A DNA stretch of 64,000 nucleotides from Apus apus (Eukaryota > Chordata > Aves > Apodiformes > Apodidae): assembly GCF_020740795.1 (NCBI RefSeq), contig NC_067285.1, positions 37,829,318 through 37,893,317 of the forward strand. The letters run 5' to 3'. Below, in pieces: positions 25,322-36,754 of the stretch (position 1 is the stretch's first letter; the number at the start of each line of letters is the position of its first letter). The notes beneath the pieces are model-generated. The model saw only the letters and a program-made list of their open reading frames with translations, did no database searches and was not told the origin of the DNA. A program made the position numbers and the translations under genes.

Positions 25322-25383
25322 TGATGTCATGGTGCTGCACGATGTCACAATCCACTCCCCACCCTGCCCGGCTTGTATAAATA
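25322..25383 (+). promoter_or_regulatory. PHF7-like promoter, unit 1: CRE-like site and TATA box
   Basis: TGATGTCA (25322-25329, CRE-like) and a second GATGTCAC about 19 bp further, then TATAAATA at 25376-25383. The ATG at 25503 lies about 95 bp beyond the expected start site. Confidence 0.65.
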
Positions 25384-25502
25384 CCCCAGGAGCCCACTGC
25401 TCTGTGGTGTGTTGCACACTGACACTGGAGCGTCAGCACAGTCTTGGACTGCACTGAGTTCCTACATTCAGCAAACGCTGCCCTAGCATCCAGTCCAGAG
25501 TC

Positions 25503-27173
25503 ATGGAGCTACGGTCAGGGCGCCGCCTGATGCCTCTGGAGAACACGGGAGCCTCCTGTGGGCCTCCCCAGCCCAAGAGGAGGCGTCAAGACCCCAATGA
25601 GAAAGGTGAGCATGGAGCATCCCTGCAGGCACTCATCAGAGGGGATTTTGGCCAGTGCCCAGCTGTGCAAGCAGAGGCCCCTGTGCCGTGGGAAGGTGCT
25701 CCAGCCTCTGCCCCATCCTGCTCCTGGTGCTAAGCCCCAGACCCACGGTGTGGTGCTGGGGGTGATGGTGCCACTGTCCCCCACAGTGTGCAGGCTGTGC
25801 CAGAGAGCAGATGCAGACCCCATGGTGGTTGGAGAGTTATGTCGTCAGGACAGGCTCTCTGTCCATGAGAACTGCCTGGTGAGTCCCTGGGACTTGACGC
25901 CCCTGCTCCCCATCCTGCACCACCCCTAGCCCCAGGCATGAACCCTCTTGGCCTCTCTTGCAGTACCATGCCAGTGGGCTGACCCAGAGGGGAGCTGACG
26001 ACGAGGGCTTCTACGGCTTTCTCCTCCCTGACATCCAACAGGAGATAAAGCGGGTGGCAACGAAGGCGAGTCTTGGGGGGGGCACATGTCCCCACCGTGC
26101 CTCCATCTTCCTTCCTTCAAAAAGGCCCATTTCTGTGGAAATGGGGGATTTGGAAAGGACGGATGTCTTTATCTGTGGCCCAGTGTCACCGGCCAGGTGG
26201 CCACTGATGCATGGCAGGGTTGTGCTGGGTGAAACGGGCTCCCCGGTGCGTGCGGCACTGACGCTGTCCACTTCTGTGCTGTCCCCAGAGGTGCTGCTTC
26301 TGCCACCAGCCGGGCGCCTCGGTCACCTGCCGGGGTCGGCTGCATCGCTCATCCGGCTGGAGCCACAGGCGCCGCTGCTCCCGCACCTTCCATTTCCCCT
26401 GTGGGAGGGAGGGAGAGTGCATCTCCCAGTTCTTTGGGGAGTACAAGTGAGTGGAGCTGTCCCATGGGGGCTGGGGATGGGCCGGGACAGAGGAGGGCTG
26501 GGTCTGAACTGTCTTCTGTGTCCCACAGGTCCTTCTGCTCGAAGCACCGGCCGGTACAGCGGCTGCGGGGAATGCAGCAGCACCGGACCCCCTGCCTCTT
26601 CTGCCTGGAGCCAGTGTCGGAGCAGCCCTGTTTTGACACCCTGGTGTGTCCTGCCTGCGCCAGCGCCTGGCTCCACCGCAGCTGTATCCAGGTAGGCAGC
26701 ATTGCCCCCAGCCCTGCTGTCATCACCCCTGGTTGTCACCCCATCGCCCAGCTCTGGGGCTAAGGGGGAGGTGAAGGGCCCCCCCTCTCCAGCTGCCACG
26801 GGTGCTGATGGCTGCTCTGTCCCAGGCAATGGCGCTGAGCTCAGGCCTGCGCCTCTTCCGCTGCCCGCACTGCCGAGACACGGAGCAGTTCCTGCCCGAG
26901 ATGTTGCGGCTGGGGATAAAAATCCCCAACAGGTCAGTGCCCTGCCCTCTGCCTTGTGCCTCTCTGTGATGCTCCAGCCAGTCCCCTTCCTGCCTCCCCA
27001 GATGCTGGAGTGGGGGGGGACCCTCTCCCCAGGGCTGAACATTCCCTGACTTCCACAGAGAAGCTTCCTGGGAGCTTGAGATCTTTGAGGACTTTGGCCC
27101 AGGACAACCAGAGCGTCCAGGAACTTTGGCCTTCCAGGATTTTGAAGATCACCAGCCCTTCGACAACATCTAG
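25503..27173 (+). CDS. PHF7-like PHD/RING finger protein, copy 1
   Basis: Exons 25503-25605, 25787-25878, 25964-26065, 26289-26446, 26529-26691, 26826-26932 and 27059-27173 join in frame to 279 codons. N-terminus MELRSGRRL, with basic KRRR at 25-28. An extended PHD follows: C36-x2-C39, H61, C64, YGFLLPDIQQEIKR, C101/C102/C104, FHFPCGREGECISQFFGEYK, SFCSKHRPVQ. A RING-like finger spans C174-C222 (CLFC, CPAC, WLHRSC, CPHC), then EMLRLGIKIPN. These match PHF7, a histone reader and ubiquitin ligase of the male germline in mammals; human PHF7 is about 381 residues. Intron 3 has donor AAG|GCGAGT (GC-AG); the others are GT-AG. Translation ends at TAG 27171 inside exon 7, before a further finger encoded by exons 7-9. 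Start chosen as the first ATG after the TATA box. G2E3 is the nearest alternative; SQFFGEYKSFC favours PHF7. Confidence 0.88.
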
Positions 27174-27773
27174 GAGCATCACAGCTCCTAGTGGGAGCTG
27201 GAGCAGGCACAGGAGAGTGGGTGAGTGTCAGTGGCCCTAGTCGCCACAGCCCCGGTGACAGACAATGCCTTCATCCCCTGCTTTGGGCAGGGATGGAGGT
27301 GCTCTGGGGTGCCGAGCCGGGCACAGTGGCTGCCAAGGAGGACTGGGGGGAACAGGGCGGAGGTGGACTCAGCACAGCGCCAGGGCTGGCACCCCGCACA
27401 TCTTGGGGGCTGTTGGTTACTTTGCATCTTGTTGCTCCCCCAGGCCCTGGAGACTTCTGGAGCCCTGTGGCTCCTGTGGAACCCACCAGCTCTGCACCGC
27501 CCTGGGAGAAGATGCCAGCTCCTGGGCGTGCAGGGACCGCAGTGACACAGGCACTGGTGAGGGGTGCAGCCAGGGGGACAGGCCACGTGGGACTGGGGGA
27601 CAGGTGCCGAGTTGTGCTTTGGGGAGGGAGTGAGACACAGGGCTTGTGCTCATCCTCTCCCTGGCCCTTCCCTCACAGGGTCCCCTGCCTCAGCCAGCAC
27701 ACACTCCAGTCCCCTGGCACAGGGACCCTCGCCTCAACCCCACAGTTTCCCTCACCAAACTCCTGGGACTTAA
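27174..27773 (+). pseudogene. Untranslated third-finger exons of PHF7-like copy 1
   Basis: Exon 7 continues past its stop to donor GGGTGAGT (exon end 27220), with a second in-frame TAG at 27189-27191. Exon 8 (27444-27556) joins in phase and reads GPWRLLEPCGSCGTHQLC and SSWACRDRSD, matching the C-terminal PHD-type finger of PHF7. Exon 9 (27679-27773) adds a Ser/Pro-rich tail ending QTPGT and TAA. Splice sites and phases survive, so only the two stops separate it from the main frame. Confidence 0.75.
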
Positions 27774-27939
27774 AGCACCTTGGTCAAATCTGAGCTTCCT
27801 CCACTACAGGCTGTAGCTGCAAGTTCCAGCCCCTTGGCACTGTCTCCTCTGTCATTTGGAGGAGGAGCTGCCTGCAGACACAGAAGATGTTTCTTAATTA
27901 CCAGCAAAAAAAAGCAGAGGAAAGCACAGTTCAATAACA

Positions 27940-27945
27940 AATAAA
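27940..27945 (+). terminator. Polyadenylation signal, PHF7-like copy 1
   Basis: AATAAA about 170 bp after the exon-9 TAA. Equivalent signals are at 32430, 36921 and 41414. Its position implies the transcript still includes exons 8 and 9 as 3' UTR. Confidence 0.7.
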
Positions 27946-28339
27946 ATTCATTCCTCTAATGTATATTAAGTCCACGTTGCTTCCCCTGGAGCCTACTTGC
28001 CGCAGCAGATAACCTTAGACCAATGGAAGCACATTCTGTGTCAGGTGCAGACCCCAAGATGCCTCCAAACATCCCCTGTCCTGGGCCTCCTCCATAGCTG
28101 CTCTTGGCACACAGCCAGATACACACTGAAGTCACAAGGTCCCACTCATCTTTTATGCCCTGCAGGGAAAAGTACAGGTGTCTCTAGCGTAGGTGAAGGC
28201 GAGGAGGAGAGTTGCCTCCTCTGTTGGACAGCTTGGGTTCAACTGCCCAGGATGCCCTTTCTAGTCAAGAGGATCAGTTGTCTTAACTGAGATGTTTTGG
28301 GTCCTTTGATAATGGGCATGTTCACATGGCATGGGGCCT

Positions 28340-28800
28340 GCTGGCCAAAGATGGAGGGGAACTGTCTCCAAGGGTGAAAAGGATTTTTGGCCAGGAGTTG
28401 GTGGGGCTCCCTGGGAGGCCTTAAAACTAGGTTTGAAGGGGGAAGGGGATAACATCAGGCCCAGGGGTGACAAGAGGGCAAGAGTTAGCAGGGCTCATGG
28501 ATAGGGCTTTGAACTAGATTCAAAGGGGGATGGGGATGTAACTGGGCTGGATAGAGAGGTGCCTTAGTGTAGTAGCTCAGGCCTTGAGGGGCCGAGTGCT
28601 AGTATTTTTGAAAACAAGATGGCCTACCACCCTTCAAGAGCCAAAAGGGAAGCACCCATGAGGGAATTAAGGAGTATTTTTAAGGTGCATCCATGAGTTC
28701 TGAGAGAGCTGGCTAGGCCGGCCGTTCTCCATCATCTTTGAGAGGCACGGAGAACGAGAGACATGCCTGAGGACTGGAGGAAAGCCAGTGTCACTCTGAA
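28340..28800 (+). mobile_element. Degenerate CR1 pieces in unit 1
   Basis: TTAAAACTAGGTTTGAAGGG resembles the ORF1 end of the CR1 at 7620-7665, and GAGAGAGCTGGCTAGGCCGG with ATGCCTGAGGACTGGAGGAA resembles its ORF2 at 9120-9215. Old and deleted between. Equivalents start near 32830, 37322 and 41813. Confidence 0.75.
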
Positions 28801-28830
28801 CCTTCACAGCTGCACTCTGAGGAGGTTTCC

Positions 28831-28867
28831 TTTCGATTCAGTTCCGTATGGGAAGGTTTTTTAATAG
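28831..28867 (+). other. Junction filler, unit 1 to unit 2
   Basis: 37-bp copy of 23702-23738 (one change) joined through AATAG to the start of the next unit. Identical at 33323-33359, 37812-37848 and 42304-42340. Confidence 0.9.
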
Positions 28868-29865
28868 CGTGACCACGTACCCAGCCTTCGTGCCTGTCCT
28901 GTATGGACAGTTAATATTCAGCAAGAAGAAAACCAACCCACTGGCAGAAGGAAACCAGGGGGTGTGAAGTGTCTTTTCCTCAAGCCACTCCTTTAATTAA
29001 AAGGCTCTTTTAAGCTTCCCAGGCACAGTCCCTTCTGCCCCCGCTGTCGGAGCGGCGAGGGCCCGGCCGGGCCGGGCTCTGCGCGGCCCCCGCTCGTTTC
29101 CCGGCGCGGGAGCGGCTCCTCCCGGCCCGCCCGGCGCCTCCCGCCGCCACGGCCGGGGCGCAGGGCGGGGTGGCTGCCGGGCCCCGGCGCCCGTCCCGGC
29201 GGACTGACTCCCGTGTCAGCAGAGCTGGCGCAGGGCGGGGTGGCCAGGCCAGCCCGGTACAGATGGCGCCGGGCAGCGGCTGCGTGCGGCGGGGGGCGAT
29301 GGCGCCATGTTGTGCCTCTGCCCCGCCCGGCCCCGCCCTTCCGGAAGGTTCTGCGGCCGCGCTGCGGTGGAGCCGTGCGGGGCGGGCGGGCCTGCGCGGC
29401 GGGCGCGGGCTGGTACGTGTCTCTTTGGATGGCCTGGCACGCGTTTGTGCTGTCTGGAAGGAGGATTCTGCCCATCCTGGCGAGGCTTTTCTGCGTGCTG
29501 AGCTGCTGGGTGCTGAGGAGAGAACTGCGCGGGTAGGCTGTGCGTGGCCCAGGCCGTGCAAGAGAGTTCAGGCTGCTAAAAACTAGCAATGTTTGTGGTT
29601 TTTCTTCCTTATCAAGCCATCTACCAATCCTACTGTTCCGTGGGGACACCCTCTGAGTGCCTGCATCCATTCTGGTGGATGCTGGTCGCACGGTCTTCCT
29701 CTGCCGAGGAGACACCATTTTTTCTGGATCAATATTTACATTTATTTTGCGCCTCCGGCTCTAGAGAGCTGTACCCACCTTGTAGGACATGACACATAGT
29801 CACCTGGTAACTGATGTCATGGTGCTGCACGATGTCACAATCCACTCCCCACCCTGCCCGGCTTG

Positions 29866-29873
29866 TATAAATA
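29866..29873 (+). promoter_or_regulatory. PHF7-like TATA box, copy 2
   Basis: TATAAATA in the same context as copy 1, 120 bp before the ATG at 29993. Confidence 0.65.
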
Positions 29874-29992
29874 CCCCAGGAGCCCACTGCTCTGTGGTGT
29901 GTTGCACACTGACACTGGAGCGTCAGCACAGTCTTGGACTGCACTGAGTTCCTACATTCAGCAAACGCTGCCCTAGCATCCAGTCCAGAGTC

Positions 29993-31663
29993 ATGGAGCT
30001 ACGGTCAGGGCGCCGCCTGATGCCTCTGGAGAACACGGGAGCCTCCTGTGGGCCTCCCCAGCCCAAGAGGAGGCGTCAAGACCCCAATGAGAAAGGTGAG
30101 CATGGAGCATCCCTGCAGGCACTCATCAGAGGGGATTTTGGCCAGTGCCCAGCTGTGCAAGCAGAGGCCCCTGTGCCGTGGGGAAGGTGCTCCAGCCTCT
30201 GCCCCATCCTGCTCCTGGTGCTAAGCCCCAGACCCACGGTGTGGTGCTGGGGGTGATGGTGCCACTGTCCCCCACAGTGTGCAGGCTGTGCCAGAGAGCA
30301 GATGCAGACCCCATGGTGGTTGGAGAGTTATGTCGTCAGGACAGGCTCTCTGTCCATGAGAACTGCCTGGTGAGTCCCTGGGACTTGACGCCCCTGCTCC
30401 CCATCCTGCACCACCCCTAGCCCCAGGCATGAACCCTCTTGGCCTCTCTTGCAGTACCATGCCAGTGGGCTGACCCAGAGGGGAGCTGACGACGAGGGCT
30501 TCTACGGCTTTCTCCTCCCTGACATCCAACAGGAGATAAAGCGGGTGGCAACGAAGGCGAGTCTTGGGGGGGCACATGTCCCCACCGTGCCTCCATCTTC
30601 CTTCCTTCAAAAAGGCCCATTTCTGTGGAAATGGGGGATTTGGAAAGGACGGATGTCTTTATCTGTGGCCCAGTGTCACCGGCCAGGTGGCCACTGATGC
30701 ATGGCAGGGTTGTGCTGGGTGAAACGGGCTCCCCGGTGCGTGCGGCACTGACGCTGTCCACTTCTGTGCTGTCCCCAGAGGTGCTGCTTCTGCCACCAGC
30801 CGGGCGCCTCGGTCACCTGCCGGGGTCGGCTGCATCGCTCATCCGGCTGGAGCCACAGGCGCCGCTGCTCCCGCACCTTCCATTTCCCCTGTGGGAGGGA
30901 GGGAGAGTGCATCTCCCAGTTCTTTGGGGAGTACAAGTGAGTGGAGCTGTCCCACGGGGGCTGGGGATGGGCCGGGACAGAGGAGGGCTGGGTCTGAACT
31001 GTCTTCTGTGTCCCACAGGTCCTTCTGCTCGAAGCACCGGCCGGTACAGCGGCTGCGGGGAATGCAGCAGCACCGGACCCCCTGCCTCTTCTGCCTGGAG
31101 CCAGTGTCGGAGCAGCCCTGTTTTGACACCCTGGTGTGTCCTGCCTGCGCCAGCGCCTGGCTCCACCGCAGCTGTATCCAGGTAGGCAGCATTGCCCCCA
31201 GCCCTGCTGTCATCACCCCTGGTTGTCACCCCATCGCCCAGCTCTGGGGCTAAGGGGGAGGTGAAGGGCCCCCCCCTCTCCAGCTGCCACGGGTGCTGAT
31301 GGCTGCTCTGTCCCAGGCAATGGCGCTGAGCTCAGGCCTGCGCCTCTTCCGCTGCCCGCACTGCCGAGACACGGAGCAGTTCCTGCCCGAGATGTTGCGG
31401 CTGGGGATAAAAATCCCCAACAGGTCAGTGCCCTGCCCTCTGCCTTGTGCCTCTCTGTGATGCTCCAGCCAGTCCCCTTCCTGCCTCCCCAGATGCTGGA
31501 GTGGGGGGGACCCTCTCCCCAGGGCTGAACATTCCCTGACTTCCACAGAGAAGCTTCCTGGGAGCTTGAGATCTTTGAGGACTTTGGCCCAGGACAACCA
31601 GAGCGTCCAGGAACTTTGGCCTTCCAGGATTTTGAAGATCACCAGCCCTTCGACAACATCTAG
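29993..31663 (+). CDS. PHF7-like PHD/RING finger protein, copy 2
   Basis: Exons 29993-30095, 30278-30369, 30455-30556, 30779-30936, 31019-31181, 31317-31423 and 31549-31663 (840 nt). I saw no coding difference from copy 1. Differences are intronic: an extra G in intron 1, an extra C in intron 5, one fewer G in introns 3 and 6, and T-to-C in intron 4. The GC-AG third intron and the exon-7 TAG (31661-31663) are shared. With copies 1 and 3 this is one of three copies without frame disruption before the shared stop. Confidence 0.88.
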
Positions 31664-32263
31664 GAGCATCACAGCTCCTAGTGGGAGCTGGAGCAGGCAC
31701 AGGAGAGTGGGTGAGTGTCAGTGGCCCTAGTCGCCACAGCCCCGGTGACAGACAATGCCTTCATCCCCTGCTTTGGGCAGGGATGGAGGTGCTCTGGGGT
31801 GCCGAGCCGGGCACAGTGGCTGCCAAGGAGGACTGGGGGGAACAGGGCGGAGGTGGACTCAGCACAGCGCCAGGGCTGGCACCCCGCACATCTTGGGGGC
31901 TGTTGGTTACTTTGCATCTTGTTGCTCCCCCAGGCCCTGGAGACTTCTGGAGCCCTGTGGCTCCTGTGGAACCCACCAGCTCTGCACCGCCCTGGGAGAA
32001 GATGCCAGCTCCTGGGCGTGCAGGGACCGCAGTGACACAGGCACTGGTGAGGGGTGCAGCCAGGGGGACAGGCCACGTGGGACTGGGGGACAGGTGCCGA
32101 GTTGTGCTTTGGGGAGGGAGTGAGACACAGGGCTTGTGCTCATCCTCTCCCTGGCCCTTCCCTCACAGGGTCCCCTGCCTCAGCCAGCACACACTCCAGT
32201 CCCCTGGCACAGGGACCCTCGCCTCAACCCCACAGTTTCCCTCACCAAACTCCTGGGACTTAA
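31664..32263 (+). pseudogene. Untranslated third-finger exons of PHF7-like copy 2
   Basis: Exon 8 at 31934-32046 and exon 9 at 32169-32263, same sequence, phases and double TAG as copy 1. AATAAA follows at 32430. Confidence 0.75.
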
Positions 32264-34357
32264 AGCACCTTGGTCAAATCTGAGCTTCCTCCACTACAGG
32301 CTGTAGCTGCAAGTTCCAGCCCCTTGGCACTGTCTCCTCTGTCATTTGGAGGAGGAGCTGCCTGCAGACACAGAAGATGTTTCTTAATTACCAGCAAAAA
32401 AAAGCAGAGGAAAGCACAGTTCAATAACAAATAAAATTCATTCCTCTAATGTATATTAAGTCCACGTTGCTTCCCCTGGAGCCTACTTGCCGCAGCAGAT
32501 AACCTTAGACCAATGGAAGCACATTCTGTGTCAGGTGCAGACCCCAAGATGCCTCCAAACATCCCCTGTCCTGGGCCTCCTCCATAGCTGCTCTTGGCAC
32601 ACAGCCAGATACACACTGAAGTCACAAGGTCCCACTCATCTTTTATGCCCTGCAGGGAAAAGTACAGGTGTCTCTAGCGTAGGTGAAGGCGAGGAGGAGA
32701 GTTGCCTCCTCTGTTGGACAGCTTGGGTTCAACTGCCCAGGATGCCCTTTCTAGTCAAGAGGATCAGTTGTCTTAACTGAGATGTTTTGGGTCCTTTGAT
32801 AATGGGCATGTTCACATGGCATGGGGCCTGCTGGCCAAAGATGGAGGGGAACTGTCTCCAAGGGTGAAAAGGATTTTTGGCCAGGAGTTGGTGGGGCTCC
32901 CTGGGAGGCCTTAAAACTAGGTTTGAAGGGGGAAGGGGATAACATCAGGCCCAGGGGTGACAAGAGGGCAAGAGTTAGCAGGGCTCATGGATAGGGCTTT
33001 GAACTAGATTCAAAGGGGGATGGGGGATGTAACTGGGCTGGATAGAGAGGTGCCTTAGTGTAGTAGCTCAGGCCTTGAGGGGCCGAGTGCTAGTATTTTT
33101 TGAAAACAAGATGGCCTACCACCCTTCAAGAGCCAAAAGGGAAGCACCCATGAGGGAATTAAGGAGTATTTTTAAGGTGCATCCATGAGTTCTGAGAGAG
33201 CTGGCTAGGCCGGCCGTTCTCCATCATCTTTGAGAGGCACGGAGAACGAGAGACATGCCTGAGGACTGGAGGAAAGCCAGTGTCACTCTGAACCTTCACA
33301 GCTGCACTCTGAGGAGGTTTCCTTTCGATTCAGTTCCGTATGGGAAGGTTTTTTAATAGCGTGACCACGTACCCAGCCTTCGTGCCTGTCCTGTATGGAC
33401 AGTTAATATTCAGCAAGAAGAAAACCAACCCACTGGCAGAAGGAAACCAGGGGGTGTGAAGTGTCTTTTCCTCAAGCCACTCCTTTAATTAAAAGGCTCT
33501 TTTAAGCTTCCCAGGCACAGTCCCTTCTGCCCCCGCTGTCGGAGCGGCGAGGGCCCGGCCGGGCCGGGCTCTGCGCGGCCCCCGCTCGTTTCCCGGCGCG
33601 GGAGCGGCTCCTCCCGGCCCGCCCGGCGCCTCCCGCCGCCACGGCCGGGGCGCAGGGCGGGGTGGCTGCCGGGCCCCGGCGCCCGTCCCGGCGGACTGAC
33701 TCCCGTGTCAGCAGAGCTGGCGCAGGGCGGGGTGGCCAGGCCAGCCCGGTACAGATGGCGCCGGGCAGCGGCTGCGTGCGGCGGGGGGCGATGGCGCCAT
33801 GTTGTGCCTCTGCCCCGCCCGGCCCCGCCCTTCCGGAAGGTTCTGCGGCCGCGCTGCGGTGGAGCCGTGCGGGGCGGGCGGGCCTGCGCGGCGGGCGCGG
33901 GCTGGTACGTGTCTCTTTGGATGGCCTGGCACGCGTTTGTGCTGTCTGGAAGGAGGATTCTGCCCATCCTGGCGAGGCTTTTCTGCGTGCTGAGCTGCTG
34001 GGTGCTGAGGAGAGAACTGCGCGGGTAGGCTGTGCGTGGCCCAGGCCGTGCAAGAGAGTTCAGGCTGCTAAAAACTAGCAATGTTTGTGGTTTTTCTTCC
34101 TTATCAAGCCATCTACCAATCCTACTGTTCCGTGGGGACACCCTCTGAGTGCCTGCATCCATTCTGGTGGATGCTGGTCGCACGGTCTTCCTCTGCCGAG
34201 GAGACACCATTTTTTCTGGATCAATATTTACATTTATTTTGCGCCTCCGGCTCTAGAGAGCTGTACCCACCTTGTAGGACATGACACATAGTCACCTGGT
34301 AACTGATGTCATGGTGCTGCACGATGTCACAATCCACTCCCCACCCTGCCCGGCTTG

Positions 34358-34365
34358 TATAAATA
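34358..34365 (+). promoter_or_regulatory. PHF7-like TATA box, copy 3
   Basis: TATAAATA, same context, before the ATG at 34485. Confidence 0.65.
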
Positions 34366-34484
34366 CCCCAGGAGCCCACTGCTCTGTGGTGTGTTGCACA
34401 CTGACACTGGAGCGTCAGCACAGTCTTGGACTGCACTGAGTTCCTACATTCAGCAAACGCTGCCCTAGCATCCAGTCCAGAGTC

Positions 34485-36153
34485 ATGGAGCTACGGTCAG
34501 GGCGCCGCCTGATGCCTCTGGAGAACACGGGAGCCTCCTGTGGGCCTCCCCAGCCCAAGAGGAGGCGTCAAGACCCCAATGAGAAAGGTGAGCATGGAGC
34601 ATCCCTGCAGGCACTCATCAGAGGGGATTTTGGCCAGTGCCCAGCTGTGCAAGCAGAGGCCCCTGTGCCGTGGGAAGGTGCTCCAGCCTCTGCCCCATCC
34701 TGCTCCTGGTGCTAAGCCCCAGACCCACGGTGTGGTGCTGGGGGTGATGGTGCCACTGTCCCCCACAGTGTGCAGGCTGTGCCAGAGAGCAGATGCAGAC
34801 CCCATGGTGGTTGGAGAGTTATGTCGTCAGGACAGGCTCTCTGTCCATGAGAACTGCCTGGTGAGTCCCTGGGACTTGACGCCCCTGCTCCCCATCCTGC
34901 ACCACCCCTAGCCCCAGGCATGAACCCTCTTGGCCTCTCTTGCAGTACCATGCCAGTGGGCTGACCCAGAGGGGAGCTGACGACGAGGGCTTCTACGGCT
35001 TTCTCCTCCCTGACATCCAACAGGAGATAAAGCGGGTGGCAACGAAGGCGAGTCTTGGGGGGGCACATGTCCCCACCGTGCCTCCATCTTCCTTCCTTCA
35101 AAAAGGCCCATTTCTGTGGAAATGGGGGATTTGGAAAGGACGGATGTCTTTATCTGTGGCCCAGTGTCACCGGCCAGGTGGCCACTGATGCATGGCAGGG
35201 TTGTGCTGGGTGAAACGGGCTCCCCGGTGCGTGCGGCACTGACGCTGTCCACTTCTGTGCTGTCCCCAGAGGTGCTGCTTCTGCCACCAGCCGGGCGCCT
35301 CGGTCACCTGCCGGGGTCGGCTGCATCGCTCATCCGGCTGGAGCCACAGGCGCCGCTGCTCCCGCACCTTCCATTTCCCCTGTGGGAGGGAGGGAGAGTG
35401 CATCTCCCAGTTCTTTGGGGAGTACAAGTGAGTGGAGCTGTCCCATGGGGGCTGGGGATGGGCCGGGACAGAGGAGGGCTGGGTCTGAACTGTCTTCTGT
35501 GTCCCACAGGTCCTTCTGCTCGAAGCACCGGCCGGTACAGCGGCTGCGGGGAATGCAGCAGCACCGGACCCCCTGCCTCTTCTGCCTGGAGCCAGTGTCG
35601 GAGCAGCCCTGTTTTGACACCCTGGTGTGTCCTGCCTGCGCCAGCGCCTGGCTCCACCGCAGCTGTATCCAGGTAGGCAGCATTGCCCCCAGCCCTGCTG
35701 TCATCACCCCTGGTTGTCACCCCATCGCCCAGCTCTGGGGCTAAGGGGGAGGTGAAGGGCCCCCCCTCTCCAGCTGCCACGGGTGCTGATGGCTGCTCTG
35801 TCCCAGGCAATGGCGCTGAGCTCAGGCCTGCGCCTCTTCCGCTGCCCGCACTGCCGAGACACGGAGCAGTTCCTGCCCGAGATGTTGCGGCTGGGGATAA
35901 AAATCCCCAACAGGTCAGTGCCCTGCCCTCTGCCTTGTGCCTCTCTGTGATGCTCCAGCCAGTCCCCTTCCTGCCTCCCCAGATGCTGGAGTGGGGGGGA
36001 CCCTCTCCCCAGGGCTGAACATTCCCTGACTTCCACAGAGAAGCTTCCTGGGAGCTTGAGATCTTTGAGGACTTTGGCCCAGGACAACCAGAGCGTCCAG
36101 GAACTTTGGCCTTCCAGGATTTTGAAGATCACCAGCCCTTCGACAACATCTAG
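34485..36153 (+). CDS. PHF7-like PHD/RING finger protein, copy 3
   Basis: Exons 34485-34587, 34769-34860, 34946-35047, 35270-35427, 35510-35672, 35807-35913 and 36039-36153, again 840 nt, with no coding difference from copy 1 that I could see. The shared TAG is at 36151-36153. An extra G in a G-run (about 36325) lies between exons 7 and 8 and does not affect coding. Confidence 0.88.
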
Positions 36154-36754
36154 GAGCATCACAGCTCCTAGTGGGAGCTGGAGCAGGCACAGGAGAGTGG
36201 GTGAGTGTCAGTGGCCCTAGTCGCCACAGCCCCGGTGACAGACAATGCCTTCATCCCCTGCTTTGGGCAGGGATGGAGGTGCTCTGGGGTGCCGAGCCGG
36301 GCACAGTGGCTGCCAAGGAGGACTGGGGGGGAACAGGGCGGAGGTGGACTCAGCACAGCGCCAGGGCTGGCACCCCGCACATCTTGGGGGCTGTTGGTTA
36401 CTTTGCATCTTGTTGCTCCCCCAGGCCCTGGAGACTTCTGGAGCCCTGTGGCTCCTGTGGAACCCACCAGCTCTGCACCGCCCTGGGAGAAGATGCCAGC
36501 TCCTGGGCGTGCAGGGACCGCAGTGACACAGGCACTGGTGAGGGGTGCAGCCAGGGGGACAGGCCACGTGGGACTGGGGGACAGGTGCCGAGTTGTGCTT
36601 TGGGGAGGGAGTGAGACACAGGGCTTGTGCTCATCCTCTCCCTGGCCCTTCCCTCACAGGGTCCCCTGCCTCAGCCAGCACACACTCCAGTCCCCTGGCA
36701 CAGGGACCCTCGCCTCAACCCCACAGTTTCCCTCACCAAACTCCTGGGACTTAA
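36154..36754 (+). pseudogene. Untranslated third-finger exons of PHF7-like copy 3
   Basis: Exon 8 at 36425-36537 and exon 9 at 36660-36754; same double TAG upstream. AATAAA at 36921. Confidence 0.75.

Noticed and set aside
25503-27173. Overlapping long frames on both strands across PHF7-like exons and introns
   Set aside because: They cross conserved splice sites and do not preserve the PHD or RING cysteines.
25503-27773. Naming the array gene G2E3
   Set aside because: G2E3 shares the extended PHD, but FFGEYKSFC, HRPVQ and the GIKIPNREASWEL region are closer to PHF7, and no HECT domain follows.
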